This document shows, piece by piece, positions 10,017 to 20,554 of a stretch of DNA of 64,000 nt. Made by a program: the position numbers and the translations under genes. Within the stretch, counting starts at the first letter, position 1. The number at the start of each line of letters is the position of its first letter. Origin of the DNA: Branchipolynoe longqiensis (lineage: Eukaryota > Annelida > Polychaeta > Phyllodocida > Polynoidae); NCBI GenBank assembly GCA_030323885.1, contig CM059187.1, forward strand, positions 123,577,165-123,641,164, given 5' to 3'. The notes below the pieces were generated by a model, which was given only the letters and a program-made list of their open reading frames with translations, made no database searches and had not been told where the DNA came from.

Positions 10017-10699
10017 TACCCCTGTCACACTACGACGTAATGAGCTAACGTAAGCCTGACGTGATCACATTTGGGCATTACGTTGTCGTACGTTGGGTTA
10101 CGTTATTATGATGTCATAATGACGTTAGACTGACGTCGGGCTACGTCATGTTACGTCGTGTGACGTCGGCGCACATCAAGGTTTTGGACATGTTCAAAAC
10201 TTTCGACGTAGATTGAACGTAAGGGTTTACATTCGCCGTACGTTCTGTTCACGTTCGGTGAACGTCAATGACGTTAAACGGACGTTTTTCCAACGCTGCT
10301 CACTACGTTCAACTACGTTCCACTACGTTGACCCACATTAAACCGAGTGCAAATGCCCATGGGGCGTAATGGGAACATCAGGAGAACGTCAGGAGAACGT
10401 CAGGAGAACGTCAGGAGAACATGCATTCAACGTACGTTCAATGTCTCATGATGTATGTAACGTCATGTAACGTTCTTCTGGCGATGGAATAACGTTCATA
10501 ACGTTCCGTGAGCATAATGACGTTGCCCGCTCTCCTTGAATGACGGTATCACTACGCTTTACCGACGTTACGCTCTCGTCCACTACGCTGCATCCACGTT
10601 CAACTTGTGCCCAAATTTGCATACTACGCCGAAAAGTTCAACGTTCTTCACGTTCTCTCTACGTTGACGTTGTTACGTCGTAGTGTGACAGGGCCTTTA
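10017..10699. mobile_element. Foldback element with ACGTT-type internal array
   Basis: The termini CCCCTGTCACACTACGACGT and (reverse complement) CCCTGTCACACTACGACGTA are near-perfect inverted repeats. Between them lie dozens of GACGT/ACGTT words in both orientations, including a short tandem of aggagaacgtc near 10380-10415. The central palindrome GTTTTGGACATGTTCAAAAC is at 10181-10200. There is no coding capacity. It is non-autonomous and of unassigned superfamily. Confidence 0.85.
10181..10200. repeat. Central palindrome of the foldback element
   Basis: GTTTTGGACATGTTCAAAAC pairs with itself except at one position on each side. Related cores lie at 9024, 20768, 32463 and 37550. Confidence 0.85.
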
Positions 10700-10778
10700 A
10701 ACATGAACCTTTAGTTTAAACCTTTGCTGCATGTAAAATAAGGACCATGATATATATATGTATATATGTATATATATA

Positions 10779-10954
10779 CAGTAAAACCTCTCTATACCGA
10801 CCCCTCCACAGAGCGACCACTCCCCTATATCGATCGCTTTATTTGGGTCCCAGCAATACCATTGTAAGGATATTCTAACTCTCTAAACCGACCACCTCCC
10901 TAAATGGACCACTTAAAGTTGGTCCCATAGTCGGTCGATTTAGGGAGGTTTTAC

Positions 10955-10956
<2 letters not shown>
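10779..10956 (+). mobile_element. 178-bp CAGTAAAACC MITE, complete
   Basis: It runs from taCAGTAAAACCTCTC to GGTTTTACTG. Inverted termini and TA at the left border suggest a Tc1/mariner-pogo type non-autonomous element. The interior reads ctatatcgatcgctttattt. It sits between TA microsatellites. Confidence 0.9.
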
Positions 10957-10999
<43 letters not shown>

Positions 11000-11025
11000 T
11001 ATATATATATATATCACGATCCCTA
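10957..11025. repeat. TA microsatellite
   Basis: (TA)n interrupted by CATTA; continues to a TATATGTGTG stretch. Confidence 0.9.
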
Positions 11026-11139
11026 TCTTATATATATGTGTGTAGGTTTTTAAAGTGAGCAGAGTGACAGTTGGCTCATGGTGTAGAGGAGGCGGGGAAG
11101 AGAGAATGCCCGCTCCGCAGTGAATAACATGGAACTTAA

Positions 11140-11485
11140 AGTTGCATAGTCCGATGGTTTTGAATTTCTACCACTTTTCTGAGATAAATATATTCAATTG
11201 ATTGGCATAGCATCCCTTACTTTGGTTTGAAGTAACTTCTATTCTAAATGGCTAAGTTTTGAGATATTTGAAGTGCAAATATGCTAAATTAATTTTGGCA
11301 AGCTTGCCAAAAACTCGGACACCATAGACTTCAGCAGTGACAGGTTCTATTACATTGCCTCTGGATTCTCTTTTATGTGGCAACACATGTTTAATAAATG
11401 CGTCATTATCTAAGTTAGATGTAGAATCAATTTTAGATAATTGCTTTGATTTTGAAAATTTGATGTTTCATCGGACTATGCAGCT
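11140..11485 (-). mobile_element. TTAA MITE, complete (346 bp)
   Basis: It begins AGTTGCATAGTCCGATGG after TTAA 11136-11139 and ends CATCGGACTATGCAGCT. The right target copy is TTAC, one base off. Interior blocks gctaagttttgagatatttg and ggcaagcttgcc are clear. The orientation is opposite to the copy at 6098. Confidence 0.9.
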
Positions 11486-11499
11486 TTACGTTTAAGGTG

Positions 11500-11527
11500 G
11501 TTAGAGAGAAACATTAAGGGGCTGCCA

Positions 11528-11577
<50 letters not shown>

Positions 11578-12200
11578 TTTCGATGCAGTAAATTATGGAC
11601 ATCAAACAGAAAAAGGAAAGAAACCCCAATATGAAGCAACCAAACTAAATTTGGAGGGAATATGCTACTTTCAAATTTACAATGAATAAATGCATAGTAC
11701 TGCTGCCAAATGCTGCATTTCTCTATTCCGCGCACATCCACTCGAACTGCCCATGTCTGCAGTTATCACCACTAAAGGAAAGGCTATGGAATGATACATT
11801 GATATGTATCCTGGCTACAACGTTATGAATAATAAATGAAGCACACGTTACTAAAAAAACCGATATAGATGTGCGCCCCGCATATGGGTCCGCGCCCATA
11901 TATGGGCAGCTGCGTCCCAGTGACCCACTTCTAGTGAACTTGACCCAGTTTGTCGGCTTTTAGTAGCTTCGGTCAGACGTCAGCCACAGGCATGGAGGGT
12001 ATTATATATACCGCGTCATGGAAACACCACATATCACTAACAAAGGCCATTCGGAGGCCCGTCATTAACCTAATCCACCTCAGGCACCGCCTCATTAGTT
12101 AATCACCAACAACCGCCACCTGGTGGCTTCATTAAATGGACCCCCTCCCCTGAAGCCACTTCCGGTCGGCCTCTCGCCAGAACGCGTGCGAACATGTACG
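11500..12200. other. TA tract, then unique DNA
   Basis: A (TA)n tract at about 11533-11575 is followed by ordinary sequence. No splice-bounded exon is recognised. Confidence 0.45.
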
Positions 12201-12256
12201 GTGCTGTCACTGGTACTCAGGCCGGGCGTGTACCGTTAAAGAACCACACATGGCCT

Positions 12257-12292
12257 GCGCGAGTGCGCGTGCGTGTGCGCGTGCGCGCGCCC
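12257..12292. other. Alternating purine-pyrimidine GC tract
   Basis: A run of CG/TG dinucleotides (gcgcgtgcgtgtgcgcgtgc) that could adopt Z-DNA. A GCGCATGCGC palindrome lies just downstream, near 12308. Confidence 0.6.
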
Positions 12293-12621
12293 ATAGCTTG
12301 CCATTGGCGCATGCGCGCGGCGAGAGCTGCCTGGCTGGGCCTGTTGCTGCAGTGACCTTGACATTGCAGGAAGGAGGCCCTTTAAGGCGCGCTCGGCGCA
12401 TATGATTATGGAGTCGCGCTATGCATTATGGGTTGCCTGTTGCTGGACTGGCTGGCCCCCTGGTGGCGATCTCGGTCAACAGCTAGCTAGCAGATGGATC
12501 GGGTGGGCACGCTTTGTTCTCTTGATAAACACGTGATTAATGAGTTAATAGCTGCTCAGACTGCCCAGCTGAACACATGCGATTACCATCTGCTTATGTA
12601 CAGTCCGATAAGCTCCTAGTT

Positions 12622-12648
12622 CACCCCGCCCCCGTAAGGGGGCGGGTG
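12622..12648. other. GC-rich hairpin
   Basis: Arms CACCCCGCCCCC and GGGGGCGGGTG pair around GTAA. It is followed by a poly-G run at about 12671-12684. Confidence 0.7.
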
Positions 12649-12761
12649 CGGCGTGGGATTCGGTGCCTGCAGGGGGGGGGGGGGTGTCACGTGATAACTG
12701 ATTCTGAGGATATTTTGGCTAGGTTTGCCGAAAGCAACACATTGTTTAGATTTAAATAAAA

Positions 12762-13287
12762 AGTTGCATAGCCCGATGGTTTTGAGTTTCTAGAAAAAAA
12801 ATTCTGAGGTCAAAACAGTAGGTTGGTGTTATAATATACTCTACATTAAATTTGAAGTAACTTCTAGTTTAAATGGCAAACTTTGCAGATATTTGAAGTG
12901 TAAGCATGCGACGTTAATTTTGTCAGGAATTTTGATACACAGTAAAACCTCTCTAACCTACCACCTCCACAGATCGACCACTCCCCTATATCGATCGCTT
13001 TCTTTGGGTCCCACCAATACCATTTTAATCATACTTTAACTCCCCAAACCGACCACCTCCCTAAATGGACCACTTAAAGTCGGTCCCAAGGTCGGTCGAT
13101 TTAGAGAGGTTTTACTGTAATAGTCTTCAGCGGTATCACTATCAGGTTCTATTAAATTGCTTTAGTATCTCCTAGGCAGCAACACATACTTAATAAGTGC
13201 ACCGGTATCTAAGTTGGATGTGTAGGATAAAATCTAGGTGAGTGTTTTGGTTTTGACAATTTGATGACTTCACGGGACTATGCGGCT
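12762..13287 (-). mobile_element. TTAA MITE interrupted by a CAGTAAAACC MITE
   Basis: The left end AGTTGCATAGCCCGATGG and right end GGACTATGCGGCT (next to TTAA 13288-13291) belong to one copy. Removing 12940-13117 restores the family spacing. Confidence 0.88.
12940..13117 (+). mobile_element. 178-bp CAGTAAAACC MITE inside the TTAA MITE
   Basis: Complete element from CAGTAAAACCTCTCTAACCT to GAGAGGTTTTACTG. The exact target duplication is unclear on the left, where the border reads GATACA. Confidence 0.9.
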
Positions 13288-13559
13288 TTAACTCCATCCA
13301 GTTGCACGCATTATTTCCAAATTTGAAATGCACTTTTCTCTCAGTGAGTGCACATATATGTAAATGTTGAATCGCAAATGAAAACGGACACCTGCAATTA
13401 TGAGTATGTGTAGTTAGTAATATCCATTCGCGTCGGCTGTCTAACACAATTAGTTTAACCAAGGAGTGTAATGCCAGTAATGAATTAATTTGTACTGCAC
13501 AATGTACATAAGCTATATACACTGTGCAGTACTTGCTCCAGTCACTTAGGTCAGTGACT

Positions 13560-13767
13560 AGGGCAAGTACTGGTGATGGTACCAAGCCGTATGAAACACA
13601 GTTTGACTTGGCATGTATATAGTGGAGATGGGGGAAGTTTAACAGGCAGTATTAAATACAGTTGGACTTTATATATATAGGTGGAGATTTGAGCAGTTTA
13701 ACGGACAGTGTAAAATACAATTGGACTCTATATAAATAGTGGAGATTTGAGCAGTTTAACAGATAGT
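13560..13767 (-). repeat. ~60-bp minisatellite, reverse orientation
   Basis: Three to four units reading gtggagatttgagcagttta, acagttggactttatatata. The same units occur in the forward direction from 14755 to 15787. Confidence 0.8.
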
Positions 13768-13809
13768 GTTAATACCCCCATCACACGATAAGGATGGGGT
13801 ATTATTAAC
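13768..13809. other. Short hairpin GTTAATACCCC/GGGGTATTATTAAC
   Basis: A near-palindrome around catcacacgataaggatg. Its arms resemble the outer end of the 8.9 kb foldback element (TTAATACCTCCATCACACC), so it may be a collapsed remnant of that family. Confidence 0.5.
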
Positions 13810-13919
13810 ACCGTATGTTAGATTAGATTAGAACATGGTGAATAAACTGTTTTTATCAAACATATGGTAGTCTACTTTTACATGTGGGAATATCTTTCTT
13901 TTAAATGATAATATATGTG

Positions 13920-14297
13920 CATTCAATGAAGCAGCAAAAAACAACTGAAATCGTCAGCTTTCCGAAACCAAAAGACGAACCTAGATTTGGAACTGATTAA
14001 ATACTGGTGCACTCATTAACAATATTACAATTTGCGTCTCATGTGATTAGCTGTTAATTAATAGTGTTATGCCCGAAAACAGGCATACACAACCCATGTC
14101 CAGCATTTTGGTATACACACCAAAATATATCTAGCATGTTTTCTTTTTAAAAAATTAAATATTTTCCTAAGTTAAACCTTTAAAATCTACTTCAATTAAA
14201 CTAAAAATAAAGTAGATTATAATACTCAATTATATCAATGCATCTACAAACACAAAAATATCGGAAACTTAAAAACCATCGGGTTATTCAAGGTTAA
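13920..14297 (+). mobile_element. TTAA MITE, diverged copy
   Basis: Family blocks in order (ccgaaaccaaaagacgaacc, actggtgcactcattaac, ccaaaatatatctagcatgt, aaccatcgggttattcaa) with many changes and small indels. Ends are eroded. Confidence 0.65.
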
Positions 14298-14299
14298 GA

Positions 14300-14750
14300 A
14301 TCGGCTACGTGCACTGGCTCCTTGTCACTGAACAGCTCGCTCTGTCACTCCTACCCCCTCCTACACCCAACCCCCACGCTCGCCGAAATGTCAGTGGCGA
14401 GTTGGGCTGCATGTGGTGGGCGGGGCAGAGGGGTGTATGTGTGTCAGGGACGGCACGGTGGATCCCTTTCCATGTAATTTGTATCTGTCGGCGTCGAGTC
14501 CCCCCTGGGTGAGTGTGATTAGTGCTGGGACTTGGACAGGGTGGTGATTGGTGTTCGATACCAGGGTATCACTGTCAGCTCCTCATCCACTGCGCATGTC
14601 TCCTCCATGGCACACCGCCCACCACACACACAAACACACACACACAGACATCCATCCCCATGAGGCGCCACCGATCCTCCTCCTCCACAACCTACCTCCT
14701 TCCTCCACGGCCTACCTCATCTAACAACTATGCGGCACGGACTGACCCAT
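14300..14750. other. Unique-looking DNA, no gene seen
   Basis: Ordinary to C-rich sequence with a short CA run near 14627. Open frames have no recognisable domains. Confidence 0.4.
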
Positions 14751-14754
14751 GTAC

Positions 14755-15230
14755 ATTACAGGGCAAGTCCAACTGTATTTACTATTACTAATGTCTGTTT
14801 AACTTTCCCCATCTCCACTATATATACGCAAAGTCCAACTGTAATTTACACTGTCTGTTAAAGCTGCATAGTCTGATGAAGCATCAAATTTTCAAAACCA
14901 AAACAATTATCTGGAAATGATTCTACATACATAACTTAGATATTAATGCACGTATTAAGCATTTGTTGCCACACAGCAGGGAATATTGAGGCAATTTAAT
15001 AGAACCTGTTACTACAGAAGCCTATCGTGTCAGAATTTTGGCAAGCTTGCCAAAACTAATTTGACATCTTTGCACTTCAAATATCTCAAAATATAACTGT
15101 TTAAAATAAACAGGACTTGAAGCTAAAGTAAGGTCGATTATAACGATCAGGTTAATCTATTTATCTCAGAAAAATTACAGAAACTCAACACCATCGGCCT
15201 ATGCAACTTTAAACTGCTCAAATCTCCACC

Positions 15231-15263
<33 letters not shown>

Positions 15264-15787
15264 CAATTGTATTTTACACTGTATGTTAAACTGCTCAAAT
15301 CTCCACTATATATACAAACTCCAACTGTATTTAATACTCTCTGTTAAACTTCCCCCATCTCCGCTATATACATGCCCAGTCAAACTGTGTTTCATACGGC
15401 TTGTTAAACTGCCCTCATCTCCATCATCCACATGCCAATCCAACAGTATGTTTTACTGTCTGTTCAACTGTTCCCATATATACTATATACACGCTTAGTC
15501 CAACTGTATTTAATACTGTGTGTTAAACCTCCACTATACACATGACAACTCCAACTGTATTTTATGCTGTCTGTACGTGCCAAGTCCACCTGCATTTTAT
15601 AAGGTCTATTAAACTGTCCCATCTCCACCAGATACGTGCCAAATTACTATATTTTATACTGTCTGTTAAACTGTGCCATCACAATCATGTAGATACCAAA
15701 TCCAACTGTATTTAATACTATTTGCTAAATTGCACCCATCTCCACCATGTACGTACCAAGTCCACCTGCATTTTATACCCTCTGTTA
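14755..15787 (+). repeat. ~60-bp minisatellite array split by a TTAA MITE
   Basis: About ten imperfect units of the form aagtccaactgtatttaata, ctgtctgttaaactgtccc, atctccactatatacatgcc. A MITE interrupts the array at 14862-15208. A TA run replaces part of one unit near 15231-15258. Confidence 0.88.
14862..15208 (+). mobile_element. TTAA MITE inserted in the minisatellite (347 bp)
   Basis: It starts AGCTGCATAGTCTGATG after TTAA 14858-14861 and ends GGCCTATGCAACT before TTAA 15209-15212. Other array units carry the empty site (gtatgTTAAactgctcaaat near 15285), which shows that TTAA was duplicated on insertion. Confidence 0.95.
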
Positions 15788-15949
15788 AAGAGAGGGCGCC
15801 CTCGTCTCCGGTTAAAGGATACCATCAAGAGAAACCTGAAGCTGAGAGCTGACTCATGGACATCACTCTCACAGCAGAGAGCTCAATGGAGAGCAACAGT
15901 CAAGTAATGAAAGGAGTCTTTGTCGCATCGCATGATGATGATGATGATC
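15788..15949 (+). pseudogene. 3' end of a LINE (reverse transcriptase C-terminus)
   Basis: The frame up to a stop at 15905-15907 reads GRPRLRLKDTIKRNL... and ends with SWTSLSQQRAQWRATVK. This matches the short, tryptophan-containing tail (kD..K..L...W..laqdR..WR) that closes ORF2 of many non-LTR retrotransposons, as known from that family. A 3' UTR (gtctttgtcgcatcgcatga) follows, ending in (GAT)n. It is heavily 5'-truncated, and its 5' edge cuts into the 60-bp minisatellite. The 359-bp insert at 22066-22424 ends with the same tail, so both may come from one LINE family. No catalytic domain is present, so it has no function of its own. Confidence 0.8.
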
Positions 15950-16010
15950 TCCACCATAACCTTACCATTCCATACCATACCTTACCATACCATACTATAC
16001 CATTCCACAA
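15950..16010. repeat. (CCATAC/TTACCATAC)n microsatellite
   Basis: Short array of accataccttaccatac units. Confidence 0.7.
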
Positions 16011-16570
16011 ACCACGGCGTGGCTGGCCTGGTGTGGCGTGCACTGGTGACCCAGTGTCCTCACCCAGCCGCCACGCCCCCAGCCCATCCCCCTCCTCCCC
16101 CCCCCCCCCTCCCCGCCCCTCCGGCCCTAGACTCCCGACCGCTGACCACTGGTCAGCCCACAACCATCAGGTAACCCGCGGTCACCCGAGGAGCAGCCAT
16201 CAGCCCCCTCACACAACGTCACAGTGGCTCACCACACCTGAGGCCCCGCGGGCTCACCATCAATGAGTCCCCCCCCCCCCTCCCCCCCCCATCTCCTCCA
16301 ACCTCCCCGCCGCCTCCCCGCCCACACACACAACACACAACACGCAGACACTGGCAGTTTGGTCCGCCCTGCCCACCCAGCACAGTCTGTCCGGAGCTTC
16401 CCAACCTTGGTACTGATGACACTTGACAGACATGGATTTAAAAGGCACCCTTTCTTCTAAAAGGAAAACCACCAGGCAGCACTGGGCCGGTATAACTTCG
16501 CCTAATTGTATGTAGTTTGTGACATTGGATAAACAAAAAGGCTTGCTTAAATGCTATCCTATATAGTATA
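16010..16570. other. C-rich unique DNA
   Basis: GC-rich with several long C runs (16095-16120, 16268-16292). Open frames are proline-rich compositional artefacts. No exon is supported. Confidence 0.45.
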
Positions 16571-16574
16571 TATG

Positions 16575-16835
16575 TCACAATACAGTGTCATACTTATTAA
16601 ACATGTAGTTCTGCAGAGAATGGATAGTAATTTTTTTTTAACGCCCTCCCCTCCACATCGGGTATTGTGGGGTCATTGAAGGGAGAGTAAGTAATTTTAA
16701 TATAACCCTGTAATATCTTATATTTACTGTGTACATACCGAATTTAATTTGGTATGTTTTCACTTCAAATATCTCTAAAAGCTAACCCTTCAGAATAAGT
16801 TACTTCAAACTAAAGTAAAGTAGATTATCAACCTA
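16575..16835 (+). repeat. TTAA MITE fragment
   Basis: Blocks gtcatacttattaaacatgt, ttctgcagagaatggatagt and tttcacttcaaatatctcta are present with an insertion between them. Both termini are missing. Confidence 0.6.
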
Positions 16836-16869
16836 CAAATGTTACAATTACACATGGCGATTGATTTAA

Positions 16870-17315
16870 TTCTTTGCCATATTAAAACATATATATATAA
16901 TATATATATATAAGATATGCTATATAATATATATGCTATAATATTAGATAGTTGTGATACATATTATAATATACATATAATATTATATTGATAATAGTTA
17001 ATACATAATATCCATACTTTATATTTATGTTATATATTTTATAAATATTATATTTATAACATATAATATCCATAGTATATATTTAAACTATATATTACAT
17101 GTATACTATATATACTATATTATATGTATTAAAATATAATATATAATATATATATAATATATATATATATTAATAAAATATAATAAGAATAAATATAAAA
17201 TAAATTTATATAATATATAATATATATAATATATATAAATATATAACATATATAACATATATATATATTATATATATTATATATATTATATAGGACATAT
17301 ATAGTATATATGTAA
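16870..17315. repeat. TA-rich tract
   Basis: Diverged ATATAAT/TATATTA units. No gene. Confidence 0.9.
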
Positions 17316-17630
17316 TAAAGATATTAGGCGTCCGGTGCCTATGGAGACTGCATTCCCACACACCTACACACACTGACCCTGCGGACATACACATCACAAT
17401 GGCATCTTCGGGGTGTGGGTGACACGCTACCCGCACCTCGGCTGACCCCGAATAGTTGATAGGCTTGTGGTCAGAGTCTTGCTGGTAATTTCCGTCGCGG
17501 CTATTAATTTCCCTCTCAGGGATAAAGCCTGATGAGATGATGAGTAATTGATAGTTGAGGGGGGAGCGGCGATAAGGTTCTATATGCAATCAACGCAAGG
17601 AGTTGGCTTTCCTGGTGGAGGAATTCTCTT
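17315..17630. other. Unique-looking DNA
   Basis: Moderate-GC sequence with no recognised feature. Confidence 0.4.
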
Positions 17631-17635
17631 GTTGA

Positions 17636-17987
17636 AGTTGCATAGTCCGATGGTTTTGAGTTTCTCTCATTTTCTGAGGTAAATATATTAGGTTGACCAG
17701 AATAATCCAGCTTACGTTATTTTGAATTAAATTTATTTGAAATGGCTAACTTTTGAGATATTTGAAGTGCAAACACAGAACATTAATTTAGGCAAGGATG
17801 CCAATAGTCTGATATCATACTCCATAGGCTTCTGCATGAACAGGTTCGGTTAAATTGGCTCGATGTTCCATGCTATGTGCTGACAAATGCTTGATAAGCA
17901 CATTAGTATCTGAGTTTGATATGTAGAATAACAAATAAATCACTGTTTTAGTTTGAAAATTTGATATTTTCATAGGAATATGCAGCT
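17636..17987 (-). mobile_element. TTAA MITE, complete
   Basis: It begins AGTTGCATAGTCCGATGG and ends AATATGCAGCT before TTAA 17988-17991. The left target copy has decayed. Confidence 0.88.
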
Positions 17988-17994
17988 TTAATTT

Positions 17995-18134
17995 AAATTG
18001 ACTTGGAAAGCCTTCCTATATAACAACATATGCTTAATAAGTGCACCAATATCTAAATTGGATATGTAGGTTAAAATCTAGATACACATTTAGTTTTTTT
18101 GACAATTTGATGTTTTCATCGGACAATGCAGCTT
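17995..18134 (-). repeat. TTAA MITE, right-end fragment
   Basis: A second, truncated copy directly follows: cttaataagtgcaccaatat, gatgttttcatcggacaatg, ending GCAGCT before TTAA. Confidence 0.8.
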
Positions 18135-19053
18135 TAACTCCCTTGCGCTAACTCTCAGTCTCAGATGCCGCAAAATTGATTATATATATTTACCAACCAA
18201 GCCAGAGATTACATTTGACTCAACCCACGTGTTTTGTCTGTGTTCAATATCCCAGCGTAATTGTCGTTCCCCACCCCCCATTATATATATATGTATATCA
18301 CATTAGAGAATTCTGTGTTTATCAGCAAAGCCAGATATGACATTTTACTTAACCAACGTGTCATGTCTGTGGTCAATATCTAGGGGTAATTGTCGTGAAT
18401 GTCTGTATATATATATGTATATATATATATATATATATGTACATATCCCATTAGAGAATTCTGTGTTTATCAGCCACGCCAGAAAGGACATTTTACTCAA
18501 CCCATTTGTTTTGCCTGTTTTCAATGTCTCAGAATAATAGGCGGTTTTGTTTATATATATATATACAGATATATCACATTAGAGAATTCTCTATTTATCA
18601 GCAAAGCCAGAGATGACATTGAACTCAACCCACGTGTCTTGTCCGTTCAAATTCCCAGAATAATTGTTGTGTTTTTCATGATATATATACATATATATCA
18701 CATTAGAGAATTATCTGTTTATCAGCAAAGTAAGAGATGACATTTTCCTCAACACACGTGTCTTGTCTGTTCAAATTCCCAGAATAATTGTCGTGTTTTT
18801 TCATCATATATACATATATATATCACATTAGAAAATTCTGTGTTCATCAGCAAAGTAAGAGATGAAATTTTACTTAAGCTACGTGTCTTGTCTGTTCAAA
18901 TTCCCAGAATAATTGTTGTGTTTTTTTCACATATATATATATCACATCAGAGAATTCGGTGTTTATCAGCAAAGCCAGAGATGACATTTTACTCAACCCA
19001 CGTGTTTTGTCCGTGTTCAATATGTCGTGTTTTTTTCATGAAATAAATACATA

Positions 19054-19581
19054 CAGTAAAACCTTTATAATCGACCACCTCCAGAAATCGACCATTCCCC
19101 TATATCAATTGCTTTATTTGGGTCCCAACAATACCATTGTAACCATATTCTAACTCTCTAAACCGACCACCTCCCTAGATGGACCACTTAAAGTTGCAAA
19201 GTCCGATGGAAATATCAAATTTTCAAAAACAAAAAATTATCTAAATTTGATTCTACATATCTAACTTAGATACTGGTGCACTTATTAAACATTTGTCACC
19301 ACACAGAAGGGAATACTGAGGCAATTGAATAGAACCTGTTACTGCAGAACCCTATGGGGTCAGAGTTTTGACAAGCTTGCCAAAATTAATTTGGCATGTT
19401 TCCACTTCAACTATCTCAAAAGTTAGCCATTTAAAATAAAAGTGACTTCAAGCTAAAGTACAGTACATAATAATGATCAACCTAATGTATTTATCTCAGA
19501 AATTTTCAGAAACTCAAAACCATCAGACTATGCAACTTTAAGGTCGGTCTCAAAGTCGGTTGATTTAGAGAGGTTTTACTG
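19054..19581 (+). mobile_element. CAGTAAAACC MITE inside the satellite, itself interrupted
   Basis: Left part 19054-19191 and right part 19538-19581 (to GGTTTTACTG) flank a TTAA MITE. Removing it leaves close to the standard 178 bp. Confidence 0.92.
19192..19537 (+). mobile_element. TTAA MITE inside the CAGTAAAACC MITE (346 bp)
   Basis: AGTTGCAAAGTCCGATGG follows TTAA 19188-19191, and GACTATGCAACT precedes TTAA 19538-19541. The empty site (ggaccacTTAAagtcggtcc) is seen in the intact copies at 10779, 12940 and 33261. Confidence 0.95.
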
Positions 19582-19689
19582 GATATGTATCAAATTAGAT
19601 AATTCTGTGTTTACCAGCATAGCCACGTATGACATTTTTAGTTTTTACTAAACCCACCTGTCTTGTCCGTGTTCAATATCCCATTGTCG

Positions 19690-19839
19690 GGTGTGTATTT
19701 TTCATTATATATATATATATATATATATAACATAGTATACATATATAGTATAAATAGCATAGATATGATATATTATAAATACACTATACATAATATATAT
19801 ATATAGCATAAATACAAAGTATGGATATGATGTATTATA

Positions 19840-19895
<56 letters not shown>
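19690..19895. repeat. TA microsatellite
   Basis: (TA)n with ATAGCATAAATA interruptions. It separates the last satellite units. Confidence 0.9.
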
Positions 19896-19898
<3 letters not shown>

Positions 19899-19914
19899 AC
19901 ATTAGAGAATTAAA

Positions 19915-20235
19915 CGGTCAGTCCCTAAGGGCTGAGGTCACAGCCCGAGCCTTTGACCAGTGCTCAGTTCACCAGTAGGTCCCGCGACAACCATGTAGGG
20001 CAGGGCGCCAGTACGCTAACGGACCTAGGTCAGGCCGACCGAGTATCCATCATCCCGGGCCCCGGTTGACTACCCGCCGGTCATCGTGTAGCTCCCATAC
20101 ACCGTGTCCCGCGTGTAACCAGCGCCCGACCGTCCACGTCCCAGCCCCGGGCGACCCCCTCCGGGGCCGGTGTGTCCGGTCGGTGGTCATTGGCCAGGCT
20201 TGTCATGTGCTATAGAGGAGTATGTGCCTTTGTAG
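19915..20235. other. GC-rich unique DNA
   Basis: Dense CpG and CCGG sequence with no repeat match in the window and no open frame with domain content. It might be regulatory or an exotic repeat; nothing in it settles this. Confidence 0.45.
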
Positions 20236-20530
20236 TTTATATAGTATATACATAATATATTATAATACTATGTTACGTATTATATATATATTATATACAT
20301 TATATCTTATATATATTATAAGTTATATTAGATATATTGGATATATTATGTCATAATACTCATATTAGATATACTGGATATATTGGATATCATCTAATGT
20401 CTAATAATATATCTATTATCTACTACATATAAAATATATCAACTCTAATCTATATAATTCATATAACCTTATAATGTATATGCATAATAGAAATGTGATA
20501 TGTAAAATACATTAATATTAGTATATGATA
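20235..20530. repeat. TA-rich tract
   Basis: Diverged TATATTA/TGGATATATTA units. Confidence 0.85.
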
Positions 20531-20554
20531 AAGCAACCAGATTGAGCAATGGAC

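Larger units (their letters stand above)
18180..19910 (+). repeat. ~115-130-bp satellite with (TA)n linkers, split by nested MITEs
   Basis: Eight or nine units of the form attagagaattctgtgttta, tcagcaaagccagagatgac, ctcaacccacgtgtcttgtc, cagaataattgtcgtgtttt, each joined by a TA run. The array is interrupted at 19054-19581 and resumes afterwards, with a last partial unit near 19896. Confidence 0.9.
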
